Positions 49,792-58,330 of a stretch of DNA of 64,000 bases are shown piece by piece. The position numbers were made by a program, and so were the translations under genes. The notes below the pieces were generated by a model. It searched no databases. It had not been told where the DNA came from and saw only the letters and a program-made list of their open reading frames with translations. Source of the stretch: Alphaproteobacteria bacterium (GTDB taxonomy: Bacteria; Pseudomonadota; Alphaproteobacteria; Rhizobiales; Methyloligellaceae); NCBI GenBank assembly GCA_016869535.1, contig VGDX01000006.1:1-64000 (forward strand), read 5' to 3'. The stretch's first letter is position 1; every line of letters begins with the position of its first letter.

Positions 49792-50794
49792 CTACAGGAT
49801 AAAATCGCCCTTCACCAGGTTGTTGACGTTGACGTGGATCTCGAAGTCCGCCTTGCCGTCGCCGTTCACGTCGCCCTGCACGATCTTCTTGTCGAAGCGC
49901 AACTGGCCGGCTTTTCCTGTGAACTCGTCGTCGCCGATGAAGGTGAATTTCTGATTGCCGTTGTTCTTGGTGTTGGCATCGATGAAGGACAGATCGATCT
50001 TGTCCCTCTGGCCGTGCTTGAAGTCGGTGATCTTGTCGCGGTTCACACCCTTTTTGCTGTCATTGCTGTCAGCGAAAAGGAAAATGTCCTTATCGGCGCC
50101 GCCGGTCAGAATGTCCTTGCCCCTGCCGCCTATGAGCGTGTCCTTGTCTTTGCCGCCTAAGAGCTTGTCGTTGCCGTTGGCACCGGCCAAGATGTCGTTG
50201 CCGTCGCCGCCATCCAGCCTGTCGTCGCCTCGGTCCCCATTCAGAAAGTCGTTGCCGCCCAGCCCCTTCAGAACATTCGCGGCACTGTTACCCCTGATGG
50301 CGTTGTCATTGGCGTTGCCGGTGCCGTTGATGGCGGCCGTTCCCGTCAGGGTCAGGTGCTCTAAATTGCCCGACAGCGTGAACGTGACTGAAGATTTGAC
50401 CTCGTCGATGCCGCCAGTGGAAGATTCGCTGATCGTGTCGCCTGCATCGTCGACGTAATAAGTGTCGTCGCCTGGGCCGCCATTCATTTGGTCGGCGCCC
50501 GCTTCGCCATCCAGCTCGTCCTCGCCGGCCCCGCCAATAAGCGTATCGTTGCCGTTGCCGCCGAACAGGTTGTCGTCGCCGTCGCCGTCGCCGCCAATGA
50601 GCACGTCGATGCCGTCCTCACCGAGCAGGATGTCGTTGCCGCCGCCGCCGTCCAGGAAGTCGTCGCCGCCCCCACCAAAAAAGACGTCGGGGTCGGATAC
50701 TGGGGAACGCGCCCGCCGGATCGCGGACCACCGAAGCACTCACTTCGGTCGGCGAGATGATTTCGTTAGCAGCCGTACCCTCGAAAATCGCCAC
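49792..50794 (-). pseudogene. RTX calcium-binding protein gene with a frameshift
   Basis: The large frame (49792-50739) encodes RTX nonapeptides GGxGxDxxx (for example GGGGNDILLGEDGIDVL, GGNGNDTLIGG) followed by a serralysin-type C-terminal domain. It ends in FEIHVNVNNLVKGDFIL, the usual type I secretion signal region. The expected N-terminus (VAIFEGTAANEIISPTEVSASVVRDPAG) is in another frame, starting at a GTG at 50794 with AGGAGG upstream. One extra base between about 50677 and 50701, which includes a run of six Ts, separates the two. It is a recent pseudogene, a sequencing error or, less likely, programmed slippage. Neither a secretion ATPase nor a membrane fusion protein is nearby. Confidence 0.75.
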
Positions 50795-50921
50795 TTGCTT
50801 CCTCCTTGGATGCGGAGCCGCGAGATCGCTCAAAGACCTCGCGAAACGCCTTGGAGTTTGGCAAATCTAGCTTTTGCCGAAGTGCGGCGCTTCCTCCGAT
50901 CGGAGGAGACGCATTCATCGC

Positions 50922-51042
50922 CTACAGGATGAAGTCCGAGCCCTTCAGGCTCGACACGTCGACCTTGATCTCGAAATCCACCTTGCCGTCGCCGTTCACG
51001 TCGCCTTGCAGGATCTTCTTGTCGAAGCGGAGCTCGCCGGCC
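50922..51042 (-). pseudogene. Remnant of a second RTX gene (C-terminal end)
   Basis: The minus strand encodes AGELRFDKKILQGDVNGDGK followed by a stretch ending LKGSDFIL and a stop, a near copy of the C-terminus of the RTX gene 1.1 kb away. Upstream the similarity stops abruptly and there is no start codon. It is the surviving 3' end of a duplicated paralogue, next to and just short of the following gene's stop. Confidence 0.75.
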
Positions 51043-51066
51043 TGATGGCGGCGCGGTAAAGTCTCG

Positions 51067-51627
51067 CTATTGCAAGAAATAATGCCAGACGCCGTGGGCC
51101 GAGATGCCGAGCCGGTGGGCGGTGTATTTGCCGTCCTTCTTCATCGCCGCCGCCTGGTCGGCCGGCACGATACGGTAAAGCTCGACCTCCTGCTTGGGCG
51201 TGAGTTTCGAGAGATCCATCTCGGCGAAATAGGGCCACACATACATCTCGTCATGGCCGGCGCCCGTCTTGACATAGCCCGAGGCGAGCGCGTTCAGCAT
51301 GGCGGCGAGAATGTCGCGGCCCGTGCCGTCAACCGATTGCGTCTTCCACAAGGCGATCGGATCCTCGACATAGTCGTCCGCCACCATCGGCTTCAGCTCG
51401 TTCGATTCGAACACGATGCGCATCTGCTCGATATCGCCCGACTGCGCCGCGTCGGCGATCCTCTCCGCCATGCGCTGCACCGGCGGCGGCAGGGCGGCGA
51501 AATCGTACTGAACTTCGGGCGTGGCGCCCGCGCCGGCGCCCTGGCCGTTCTCGGCATGGACAAGGGCGGCAGCGCCCGCTACCAATGCGGCGAGGCCAAG
51601 CATGACGAGGGATTTCCGGCTGTTCAT
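51067..51627 (-). CDS. Exported hypothetical protein
   Basis: This 186-residue protein has a signal peptide (LVMLGLAALVAGAAALVHAEN, cleavage near 26). A soluble domain follows with FESNELKPMVADDYVEDPIALWKTQS and the C-terminal AHRLGISAHGVWHYFLQ. Similar secreted proteins of unknown function occur in related bacteria, from memory. The RTX remnant follows it directly. Confidence 0.68.
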   Translation of the reverse strand: MNSRKSLVMLGLAALVAGAAALVHAENGQGAGAGATPEVQYDFAALPPPVQRMAERIADAAQSGDIEQMRIVFESNELKPMVADDYVEDPIALWKTQSVDGTGRDILAAMLNALASGYVKTGAGHDEMYVWPYFAEMDLSKLTPKQEVELYRIVPADQAAAMKKDGKYTAHRLGISAHGVWHYFLQ

Positions 51628-51744
51628 GCATCACTTCCCAAGCGCTTTAGCACTGTCGCAGATCGGCGGCGGCGCGCAAGCCCGCCCGGCGCAGACTGCG
51701 CGCGTCGTGCCGGCTAGACACGCGATGCGCGGATCGGCCTGACC

Positions 51745-52410
51745 TTGGTGTCGGGCGCGCAAATCGTCCTCTCGACCCTGCAGCTCGTGCTGGCCGGCAT
51801 CGGCATCGGCATCCTGATGGCGGCGCCGATCGGGCCGGTGAATATCCTCGTCATCCAGCGCGCGGTGTCGCGCGGCTTCTGGGGCGGGCTCGCGGCCGGC
51901 ATCGGCGCGGTGGTGGGCGACGGGCTGCTGGCGGCGATCGCGCTGTTCAGCGTGAGCGCGATCTCGGACATGATGCATGCCTATGCGGACTGGATCCAGT
52001 TTATCGGCGGCGGCTTGCTGATCGCCTTCGGGGTGGCGTTGCTGTTCGCGCCGCCGGCCATGATCACGCCGCTCGGCGAGAAGTCGCATCTCGGCGAGCA
52101 TGCCGGCATCATTCCGCAGACCTTCTTCCTCACCGTCACCAATCCCGGCGCGATCCTCGGCATGGCGGCGATGATCGGCGGCTTCTCGGCGCTGATCGGC
52201 GGCATCAATTATATCGAGGCGCTGTTGCTGCTCGCGGCGGTGATGGGCGGCAGCCTGTTGTGGTGGCTCGGCCTGTCGGAGCTGATCGCCACCATCCGCC
52301 ACAAGCTGACCGAGGGACGACTGCGTCTGATCAACCGGATCGCGGGCTCGGTGCTGTTCGCGTTCGGGGTGATTCTGGTGGGGCAGGGGTTGCTGGCGTA
52401 TGCCGGATAG
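51745..52410 (+). CDS. LysE/RhtB-family exporter
   Basis: This 221-residue membrane protein has six hydrophobic helices and the LysE-family start GILMAAPIGPVNILVIQRAVSRGFWGGLAAGIGA (in parts), with FFLTVTNPGAILGMAA as the second half-repeat. LysE-type proteins export amino acids or related small molecules; the substrate is unknown. The frame starts with TTG at 51745, and a GTG follows at 51748. Confidence 0.85.
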   Translation: MVSGAQIVLSTLQLVLAGIGIGILMAAPIGPVNILVIQRAVSRGFWGGLAAGIGAVVGDGLLAAIALFSVSAISDMMHAYADWIQFIGGGLLIAFGVALLFAPPAMITPLGEKSHLGEHAGIIPQTFFLTVTNPGAILGMAAMIGGFSALIGGINYIEALLLLAAVMGGSLLWWLGLSELIATIRHKLTEGRLRLINRIAGSVLFAFGVILVGQGLLAYAG

Positions 52411-52462
52411 TTAGGGAGCCGGTTTCCTGACAAAAATGCGCAATGCGTGCGTTGTTTCCGGG

Positions 52463-52771
52463 TTATTGCGGCGTGCGTTTGAGGGTGAATTCGCCGTGAT
52501 GGATGCGGCGCGCGAGGCCTCCGGTCATCTTGGCCACGGCATCTTCTCCATAGACATCAATGAGATCGGCGAGTGCTGCGAACAGCGCCGCGTTGGCCAG
52601 CATCTCCGGTTCGATGCCGTCATGCAGCGCTTCCTCCCACGCATCCAAAATGTAGCGTAACGCCGCGCGTTTCTGCAGATCGTTGTCGGTAGGCCGCGAT
52701 TTTTGGCTGGTTGAACGCAATTTCCGAAGCCCCCTGTTTTTCTCTGCCGGCTGAATTCGTTGGAGTGTCAC
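52463..52771 (-). CDS. Hypothetical protein (102 aa)
   Basis: This 102-residue frame has a basic N-terminus and a helical core (LQKRAALRYILDAWEEALHDGIEPEMLANAALFAALADLIDVYGEDAV in parts). It begins with GTG at 52771, preceded by AGGGG. Similar short proteins occur in related genomes, without function. It is convergent with the LysE-type gene. Confidence 0.6.
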   Translation of the reverse strand: MTLQRIQPAEKNRGLRKLRSTSQKSRPTDNDLQKRAALRYILDAWEEALHDGIEPEMLANAALFAALADLIDVYGEDAVAKMTGGLARRIHHGEFTLKRTPQ

Positions 52772-52817
52772 AATTACACCCCTGCCGGTCCCCGGGGGGA
52801 CTTCTATGAACTAAAGG

Positions 52818-53474
52818 TTAATTGGCCTGCGGGGGTTCTGCGGGCTTGCGCTCGGCAGGTTTCGCCTCGGCTTGCGGGCTGGCAGCAGCGGTTTCGCCGC
52901 CGTCTTGACTGGCTTCCGGCGCTGCGTCCGTCTTGGCTTCGGCTTTCGGTGCAAAGACCGACGTCTGCGCCAGCGATGCGGCGATGGTCGCGCCTTCGGT
53001 CGAGAACCGTGTCGAAGCGAGCGTCGCCGATTCGGTGCAGGCGCGATAGGTGCGGCGATAGCCCCGGTAGCCGTCGTTGAAACTGTTCACGAGCTTGGCG
53101 CGGCGCGCGGCCGTGGTGCCTTCGTTCTTCAGGATCTCCTTCATCTGGTCGCGCCAGACCTGTCCTTCCTCGGCGCCGCACAGCTCGCGCAGATAATGGA
53201 CGGCGCCGAGGATCTCGGCGAGCCGCATCAGCTTGGTGTCATAGGGGCGGTCGTCCGGGGGCGGCGGCGCGGTGCTCTCGCGCGGCACGATGGCCGGCAG
53301 GTCGTCACCCGGCGGCTTCGGTTTGACCCGTCTTGGCGCTTGCTTCGGCCGTTCGTCCGGCTGGAACCATCTGAAGAACTGCGCTTCGGCATTCGGCGCA
53401 AAACTCACGGTGCCGAAGGCGAGCCAAAAGGCCCCGAAAGCAAGGATCAGAAGCTGCTTGGCGAGCCGGTCCAT
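52818..53474 (-). CDS. TIGR02301-family exported protein
   Basis: This 218-residue protein has an N-terminal signal (LLILAFGAFWLAFGTVSFAPNAEAQ) and a Pro-rich linker. A compact domain follows: LMRLAEILGAVHYLRELCGAEEGQVWRDQM, then FNDGYRGYRRTYRACTESA with paired cysteines. This matches TIGR02301, a family of unknown function in Hyphomicrobiales. The C-terminal 60 residues are Ala/Pro/Glu-rich and low complexity. Confidence 0.72.
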   Translation of the reverse strand: MDRLAKQLLILAFGAFWLAFGTVSFAPNAEAQFFRWFQPDERPKQAPRRVKPKPPGDDLPAIVPRESTAPPPPDDRPYDTKLMRLAEILGAVHYLRELCGAEEGQVWRDQMKEILKNEGTTAARRAKLVNSFNDGYRGYRRTYRACTESATLASTRFSTEGATIAASLAQTSVFAPKAEAKTDAAPEASQDGGETAAASPQAEAKPAERKPAEPPQAN

Positions 53475-53515
53475 AAGGGCCTGAGTAGCCCCAATTCTTG
53501 TTCAAATCTAGCCAG

Positions 53516-54082
53516 TCAGCGCCGGCCGAAACGGGCGAAGATCACGTTACCGTCGCGCTCGGTCTCGCCCCTTTGGGGAAGACTTTCGCCCCTGGCGATG
53601 GCGTTGGCTTCATCGCCTAAAATGCGCAGGCACGCGGCGGCGTTCTCGCAGGCCGCGTTCAGGCTTTCCTTGCTGCCATTCAATCGTTGGACCACTTCGT
53701 CGACCACGGCGATGGCCTCACCGTGCAGATGCGCCACGGCATCGTCGAAATGGGCCCGGACTGGCGTGGGCGACTGACGACAGGCGGCAACCGCCTCCTC
53801 ATCCAGCTCGGCGACATGCTCCTCATAGGTCATGGGGTTCCAGGACAGGAACTCATGGGCAAATCCCTCGAGCTGGGTGGAGACCTTGTCGAGCAGCTTC
53901 ACGAGTTCCTGGAACTGATTGAGATAGTCGCTCGCGGTGAGCGTCGACTCGGTGAAATCGGTGTCAGGAACATGCGCGCGATAATGATCCAGCATGGCCG
54001 TGCGGAAGGCCGACACGACATCGTCCCCGCTCATGATCTCGGGCATTGTCGACAGGGACCGGAATTTCTCGTCGCCATGCAT
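53516..54082 (-). CDS. Hypothetical soluble protein (188 aa)
   Basis: This 188-residue acidic protein with long helices (FQELVKLLDKVSTQLEGFAHEFL, VVDEVVQRLNGSKESLNAACENAAACLRIL) is of no known family. Its ATG lies at 54082; a TTG at 54112 is an alternative. It is encoded just after the O-methyltransferase region but is probably separately promoted. Confidence 0.55.
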   Translation of the reverse strand: MHGDEKFRSLSTMPEIMSGDDVVSAFRTAMLDHYRAHVPDTDFTESTLTASDYLNQFQELVKLLDKVSTQLEGFAHEFLSWNPMTYEEHVAELDEEAVAACRQSPTPVRAHFDDAVAHLHGEAIAVVDEVVQRLNGSKESLNAACENAAACLRILGDEANAIARGESLPQRGETERDGNVIFARFGRR

Positions 54083-54117
54083 GCGCCGAGCTTCGCCCGT
54101 TATAGTTACCAAAGCGT

Positions 54118-54804
54118 TTACCGGCCGGCGATGACGCGTAAAATGGCCAGCCCGTCATGACCCTTGGCGCCGACGGTCTGGATGGCCGTGCCGGTGATTC
54201 TTGGGTCGGCGGCGGCGAGGTCGAAGAAGCGGCGAAGGCCCTTGATATGCGGGTTGTCGCTGCGTGCCTCGATGATGTCCCCCTCGCGCACGACATTATC
54301 GACGACGATCAGGCTGCCGGTCCGCGACAGCTCGATCGCCCATTGAAAATATTCCGGGGTGCTTGGCTTGTCGGCATCGATGAAGGTGAGATCGAAGGGG
54401 CCTGCGCCTTCGGCAATCATCTTGGGCAGCGTATCCTGTGCCCGGCCGATGCGCACCTCGACCCTGTCGGTCAATCCGGCGCGGGCGAGATTGGCGCGCG
54501 CCAATTCGGCGTAGGCCGGATCGGCTTCGAGCGTGACCAGACGGCCGCCTTCGGGAAGAGCGCGGGCAAGCCAGATGGCGCTATAGCCGCCGAGCGTGCC
54601 GATTTCGAGGATGCGCGTCGCGCCGATCGACTGCGCCAGCAGCATGAGCAGCTTGCCCTGGGTCGGCGAAACATTGATCGGCGGCAATCCAGCAGCGGCA
54701 CTGTCCTTCAGCGCCGCGTCAAGCGCCGGATCGTCACCGACGAGCTTGTCCGTGAGATAGGTGTCGACCGCGATCCAAATATCGTCCTGTTCGAGTGGCT
54801 TCAT
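54118..54804 (-). CDS. O-methyltransferase (class I, AdoMet-dependent)
   Basis: This 228-residue protein resembles bacterial caffeoyl-CoA/catechol-type O-methyltransferases (family 3). VSPTQGKLLMLLAQ is followed by the AdoMet loop ILEIGTLGGYSAIWLARALP, then VTLEADPAYAELAR and DLTFIDADKP. It is translationally coupled (ATGA) to the upstream FAD-linked oxidase. The substrate is unknown. Confidence 0.87.
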   Translation of the reverse strand: MKPLEQDDIWIAVDTYLTDKLVGDDPALDAALKDSAAAGLPPINVSPTQGKLLMLLAQSIGATRILEIGTLGGYSAIWLARALPEGGRLVTLEADPAYAELARANLARAGLTDRVEVRIGRAQDTLPKMIAEGAGPFDLTFIDADKPSTPEYFQWAIELSRTGSLIVVDNVVREGDIIEARSDNPHIKGLRRFFDLAAADPRITGTAIQTVGAKGHDGLAILRVIAGR

Positions 54805-56234
54805 GCGAACAGCTTGCCGGGATTGAGGATGTTATTGGGGTCGAACGCTTTCTTGATCTTGCGCATCATCTCGATCTCCACGTCCTGCTTGGCGTGGAGG
54901 AGGAGGTCGCGCTTCATCCGCCCGATGCCATGCTCGGCGCTGATCGAGCCTTCGAGATCAAGCACGATCTCATGCACCGCGGCATTCAGCGCCTCCCAAT
55001 TGGCGAGGAACACGGTGCGGTCCATGGTGAGCGGTTGGCTCACATTGTAGTGGATGTTGCCGTCGCCGAGATGACCGAACGGGACGGGGCGTGCGCCGGG
55101 GATCATCAACTCGACGAGCTGATTGGCGCGGGCGATGAATTCGGGCACGCGCGCCACCGGCACGGAGATGTCGTGCTTGATGCTCCCGCCCTCGTGCCGC
55201 TGCACCTCGCTCATCAGTTCTCGCAAGCGCCATAGCTCTTGCGCCTGAGTGAGAGACGAGGCGATGACCACGTCGTCGATCTCCTCCGCCTGAAGACCTG
55301 CTTGCAACAGGGTCTCGGCCAGTTCGCCGAGCCCTTCGCCCTCGCGCGGGCTCGAGAACTCGAACAGCACATACCAGGGATGCGGCGCGGCGAACGGATC
55401 GCGCGCACCGGTGCCGTGCTTCAGCACGAACTCGACGCCGGCGCGCGACATGATCTCGATCGTGGTCAGCATCGGGCCTGCGCCTTCATAGAGCCGGGCG
55501 AAGAAGGCCGGCGCGTTCTCCAGCCGGCTCAACCCGGCCATGCCGGTCACGCGTTCGACCGGTTTCGGATAAAGCCGTAACACCGCGGCGGTAATGATGC
55601 CGAGCGTACCCTCAGAGCCGATGAACAGATCCTTGAGGTCGTAGCCGGAATTGTCCTTGCGCAGCGATTTTAGCCCCTTCCACACGCGTCCGTCGGCCAG
55701 CACGACCTCGAGACCGAGCGTCAGATCGCGCGCGCTGCCGTAAGCCAGCACGGCCATGCCGCCGGCATTGGTGGCGAGCACGCCGCCGATCTGGGCGCTT
55801 CCCTCCGAGGCGAGGCTCAAGGGAAACAGGCGGCCGACGCTTGATGCCGCCTCTTGGGCCTGTGCGAGAATGAGCCCGGCTTCGACCGTCATGGTGTTTG
55901 AGGCGAGATCGAGATCGAGCACCTGGTCGAGACGTGAGAGCGAGACCACCACTTCATGTCCGCTCTCGAATGGAATTTGTCCGCCGACCAACCCGGTATT
56001 GCCGCCTTGCGGTACGATCGCCGTGCGCGTGTCGTTGGCGCATTTGAGGATGGCGGCAACCTCTTCGGTGCTGCCGGGCCTCAGCACCAGCGACGCCTTG
56101 CCGCGATAGCGGTCGCGCCACTCGGTGAGATAAGGCGCCATGGCCTCTTCGTCGCGAATGGCGTGAACCTCGCCGACAATGCCGACGAGCGCGGCAATGG
56201 TTTCGGCATTTGGTTTGCGTGGCGCGCGGCTCAT
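54801..56234 (-). CDS. FAD-linked oxidase, GlcD / D-2-hydroxyacid dehydrogenase type
   Basis: This 477-residue FAD-binding oxidoreductase has PQGGNTGLVGGQIP and GTLGIITAAVLRLYPKP of the FAD domain, and the C-terminal GHLGDGNIHYNVSQP and SISAEHGIGRMKRDLL, as in glycolate oxidase GlcD and D-2-hydroxyglutarate dehydrogenases. It oxidises a D-2-hydroxyacid; which one is uncertain. No GlcE or GlcF genes adjoin, which favours a stand-alone dehydrogenase. The methyltransferase overlaps its stop. Confidence 0.9.
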   Translation of the reverse strand: MSRAPRKPNAETIAALVGIVGEVHAIRDEEAMAPYLTEWRDRYRGKASLVLRPGSTEEVAAILKCANDTRTAIVPQGGNTGLVGGQIPFESGHEVVVSLSRLDQVLDLDLASNTMTVEAGLILAQAQEAASSVGRLFPLSLASEGSAQIGGVLATNAGGMAVLAYGSARDLTLGLEVVLADGRVWKGLKSLRKDNSGYDLKDLFIGSEGTLGIITAAVLRLYPKPVERVTGMAGLSRLENAPAFFARLYEGAGPMLTTIEIMSRAGVEFVLKHGTGARDPFAAPHPWYVLFEFSSPREGEGLGELAETLLQAGLQAEEIDDVVIASSLTQAQELWRLRELMSEVQRHEGGSIKHDISVPVARVPEFIARANQLVELMIPGARPVPFGHLGDGNIHYNVSQPLTMDRTVFLANWEALNAAVHEIVLDLEGSISAEHGIGRMKRDLLLHAKQDVEIEMMRKIKKAFDPNNILNPGKLFA

Positions 56235-56237
56235 GGC

Positions 56238-56882
56238 TCAGCCCGCGCTCGTCATGGTTAGTTTCTGATCCAAGACGTCCTCGATCGCCTCAGCTGACAA
56301 CGCGCCTTGCCGCAACAGAGTCGGCACCGGTCCTACGAGACTCACGATCGTCGACTCGACGCCAAGCGGCGAGGGCCCCCCATCGAGGATCATGGCCGGA
56401 CGGTCTCCGAGTTCCGCCTCGACCTCCGCCGCGGTCTTCGGGCTTCGATTTCCTGAACGGTTGGCGCTCGGCGCCACGATGGGCAGTCCGGACTTGGCAA
56501 GCAGCATCTGCGCCACATCATGATCTGGTGCCCTGAAAGCGATCGTGCCAAGACCCGCGCTCACCGGCTCGGCGAAAGGGCAGTCTTGGCGCTTCGGCAG
56601 TACGAGCGTCAAGGGGCCCGGCCAGAAGGCTTGCGCCAGTTTCCGCGCCGCCACAGTCACCGCGGCAAAATCCTCCACCTTGGCGATTCCGGGAACGAGC
56701 ACGGCCAGCGGCTTGTCGCTGGGGCGTCCTTTGGCGGCGAACACACGGGCCACGGCGCGTGCATCGAGCGCGTTGGCCCCAAGCCCGTACACTGTCTCGG
56801 TGGGGAAGGCGACGATCTCGCCTTTGGCAAGCGCCTCCGCAGCTTGTTCTATGGTTTCTTCGGTCGCTGGAACAATGGCCAT
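56238..56882 (-). CDS. tsaC: L-threonylcarbamoyladenylate synthase (TsaC/Sua5)
   Basis: This YrdC-fold protein of 214 residues catalyses the first step of t6A37 tRNA modification. The N-terminal GEIVAFPTETVYGLGANALD and AKGRPSDKPLAVLV, the central FWPGPLTLVLPK and the VAPSANRSGNRSPKT loop are typical. It lacks the extra C-terminal Sua5 domain, so it is the short TsaC form. It is divergent from the HDAC-like gene. Confidence 0.93.
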   Translation of the reverse strand: MAIVPATEETIEQAAEALAKGEIVAFPTETVYGLGANALDARAVARVFAAKGRPSDKPLAVLVPGIAKVEDFAAVTVAARKLAQAFWPGPLTLVLPKRQDCPFAEPVSAGLGTIAFRAPDHDVAQMLLAKSGLPIVAPSANRSGNRSPKTAAEVEAELGDRPAMILDGGPSPLGVESTIVSLVGPVPTLLRQGALSAEAIEDVLDQKLTMTSAG

Positions 56883-56931
56883 GGCGCCATTTCGCGTGTT
56901 AACCGAACGCGGTCAAGCTACACTGGGCGCC

Positions 56932-57864
56932 ATGACCACGCTGCTTCTGACCCATCCCGCCTGTCTCAAGCATGATACGGGCTACGGCCATCCGGAGAAT
57001 GCCGACCGTCTGCGCGCCATCAACGATGCGCTCGCGGCGCCCACCTTCAATGCTTTGAAGCGCGAGGAGGCGCCGCTCGCCGATCTCGCCGATATCGAAC
57101 GCGTGCATCCCAAGGCTTATGTCGAGATGGTCCGCGCCTCGATCCCAAAGCGAGATCATAACTGGCTCGATTCCGACACCATCGTCTCGCCAGGAAGCTG
57201 GGATGCGGCATTGCGCGCCGTCGGCGCGTCCCTCCATGCCGTTGATCAGGTGATGGCGGGGAAGGCCGACAACGCCTTCTGCGCCGTACGTCCCCCGGGC
57301 CACCACGCCGAGCCGTCGCGGGCCATGGGCTTCTGCCTGTTCAGCACCGTAGCCATCGCCGCAGAGCATGCGCGCGCCAAGCACGGCGCCAGCCGCGTCG
57401 CGGTGATCGATTTCGACGTGCATCACGGCAATGGCACGCAGGCCGCGTTCTGGACCGACAAGGATCTGTTCTACGGCTCGACGCATCAGATGCCGCTCTT
57501 CCCCGGCACCGGCGCCATCGACGAGACGGGCGCCGGCAACATCTTCAACGCGCCGCTCAAGCCGGGCGACGACAGCGCAAAATTCCGCGAGGCGTTCGAA
57601 ACGCGCATCCTGCCCGCGCTCGATGCCTTCGCGCCCGATCTCATCCTGGTGTCGGCCGGTTTCGACGCCCATCTCAAGGACCCGCTGGCCCAGTTGAGAT
57701 TGGTCGAGGCCGATTTCGCCTGGGTCACCGAGAAGCTCCTTGAGGCAGCCGCCAAACATTCCGGCGGCAGGCTCGTTTCGAGTCTCGAGGGCGGCTACGA
57801 TCTCGACGCGCTGGCCAAATCAACGGCCACGCATGTCGAAACCCTGATGGGCACGGTCTCTTGA
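56932..57864 (+). CDS. Histone-deacetylase-like amidohydrolase
   Basis: This 310-residue zinc hydrolase of the HDAC/acetoin-utilization/acetylpolyamine amidohydrolase superfamily has [19 protein letters not shown] (catalytic His pair), the zinc-binding [12 protein letters not shown] and [12 protein letters not shown]. The bacterial substrates are acetylated polyamines or other amides. It heads the HDAC-xseB-dxs run, 46 bases before xseB. Confidence 0.92.
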   Translation: MTTLLLTHPACLKHDTGYGHPENADRLRAINDALAAPTFNALKREEAPLADLADIERVHPKAYVEMVRASIPKRDHNWLDSDTIVSPGSWDAALRAVGASLHAVDQVMAGKADNAFCAVRPPGHHAEPSRAMGFCLFSTVAIAAEHARAKHGASRVAVIDFDVHHGNGTQAAFWTDKDLFYGSTHQMPLFPGTGAIDETGAGNIFNAPLKPGDDSAKFREAFETRILPALDAFAPDLILVSAGFDAHLKDPLAQLRLVEADFAWVTEKLLEAAAKHSGGRLVSSLEGGYDLDALAKSTATHVETLMGTVS

Positions 57865-57910
57865 GGGGCGGTCTCTTGATCAGGGGCAGGAGAAGAGGCT
57901 AAGCCAGGCC

Positions 57911-58168
57911 ATGGCCAATCCGACCGATCATGCCGACATCAGGACCATGAGCTTCGAGCAGGCCCTGAAGGAGCTCGAATCCATCGTCGACCGCCTGGAG
58001 AAAGGCGATGTCGAGCTCGAGGCCTCGATCCTCATCTATGAGCGCGGCGAGGCGCTGAAAGTCCATTGCGACGGGCTGCTGCGCCGGGCCGAGGCCCGGG
58101 TGGAAAAAATATCCCTCAATCAAGACGGCAAGCCGGTCGGCACCGAGCCTCTCGACGTCGAGAACTAA
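57911..58168 (+). CDS. xseB: Exodeoxyribonuclease VII small subunit
   Basis: This 85-residue XseB subunit forms exonuclease VII with XseA, which degrades single-stranded [31 protein letters not shown] is the family pattern. The large subunit is not in this window. It is 46 bases after the HDAC-like gene. Confidence 0.93.
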   Translation: MANPTDHADIRTMSFEQALKELESIVDRLEKGDVELEASILIYERGEALKVHCDGLLRRAEARVEKISLNQDGKPVGTEPLDVEN

Positions 58169-58330
58169 TGGGCTTGGGTGGAGGTGCCCTCTCGGCTATG
58201 GTCGCTTCCCGGTAGGCCACCAGACACGATTTGGCCCGACTTACAGGCTAGTTCCAACCCCGGCCCCTCGTCGAGATGTGGCTTTAAATATTGATCCTTC
58301 GCACCGCTTTCCGTTATGCCGGGTGGGGCC

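Noticed and set aside
50000..50700. Regularly repeated sequence that could look like a CRISPR or minisatellite
   Set aside because: The period reflects RTX nonapeptide codons in an open reading frame; repeats are not identical and there are no unique spacers.
58169..58315. Possible thiamine riboswitch before dxs
   Set aside because: No conserved TPP-riboswitch core was seen in the spacer, and dxs is not usually under such control in this group.
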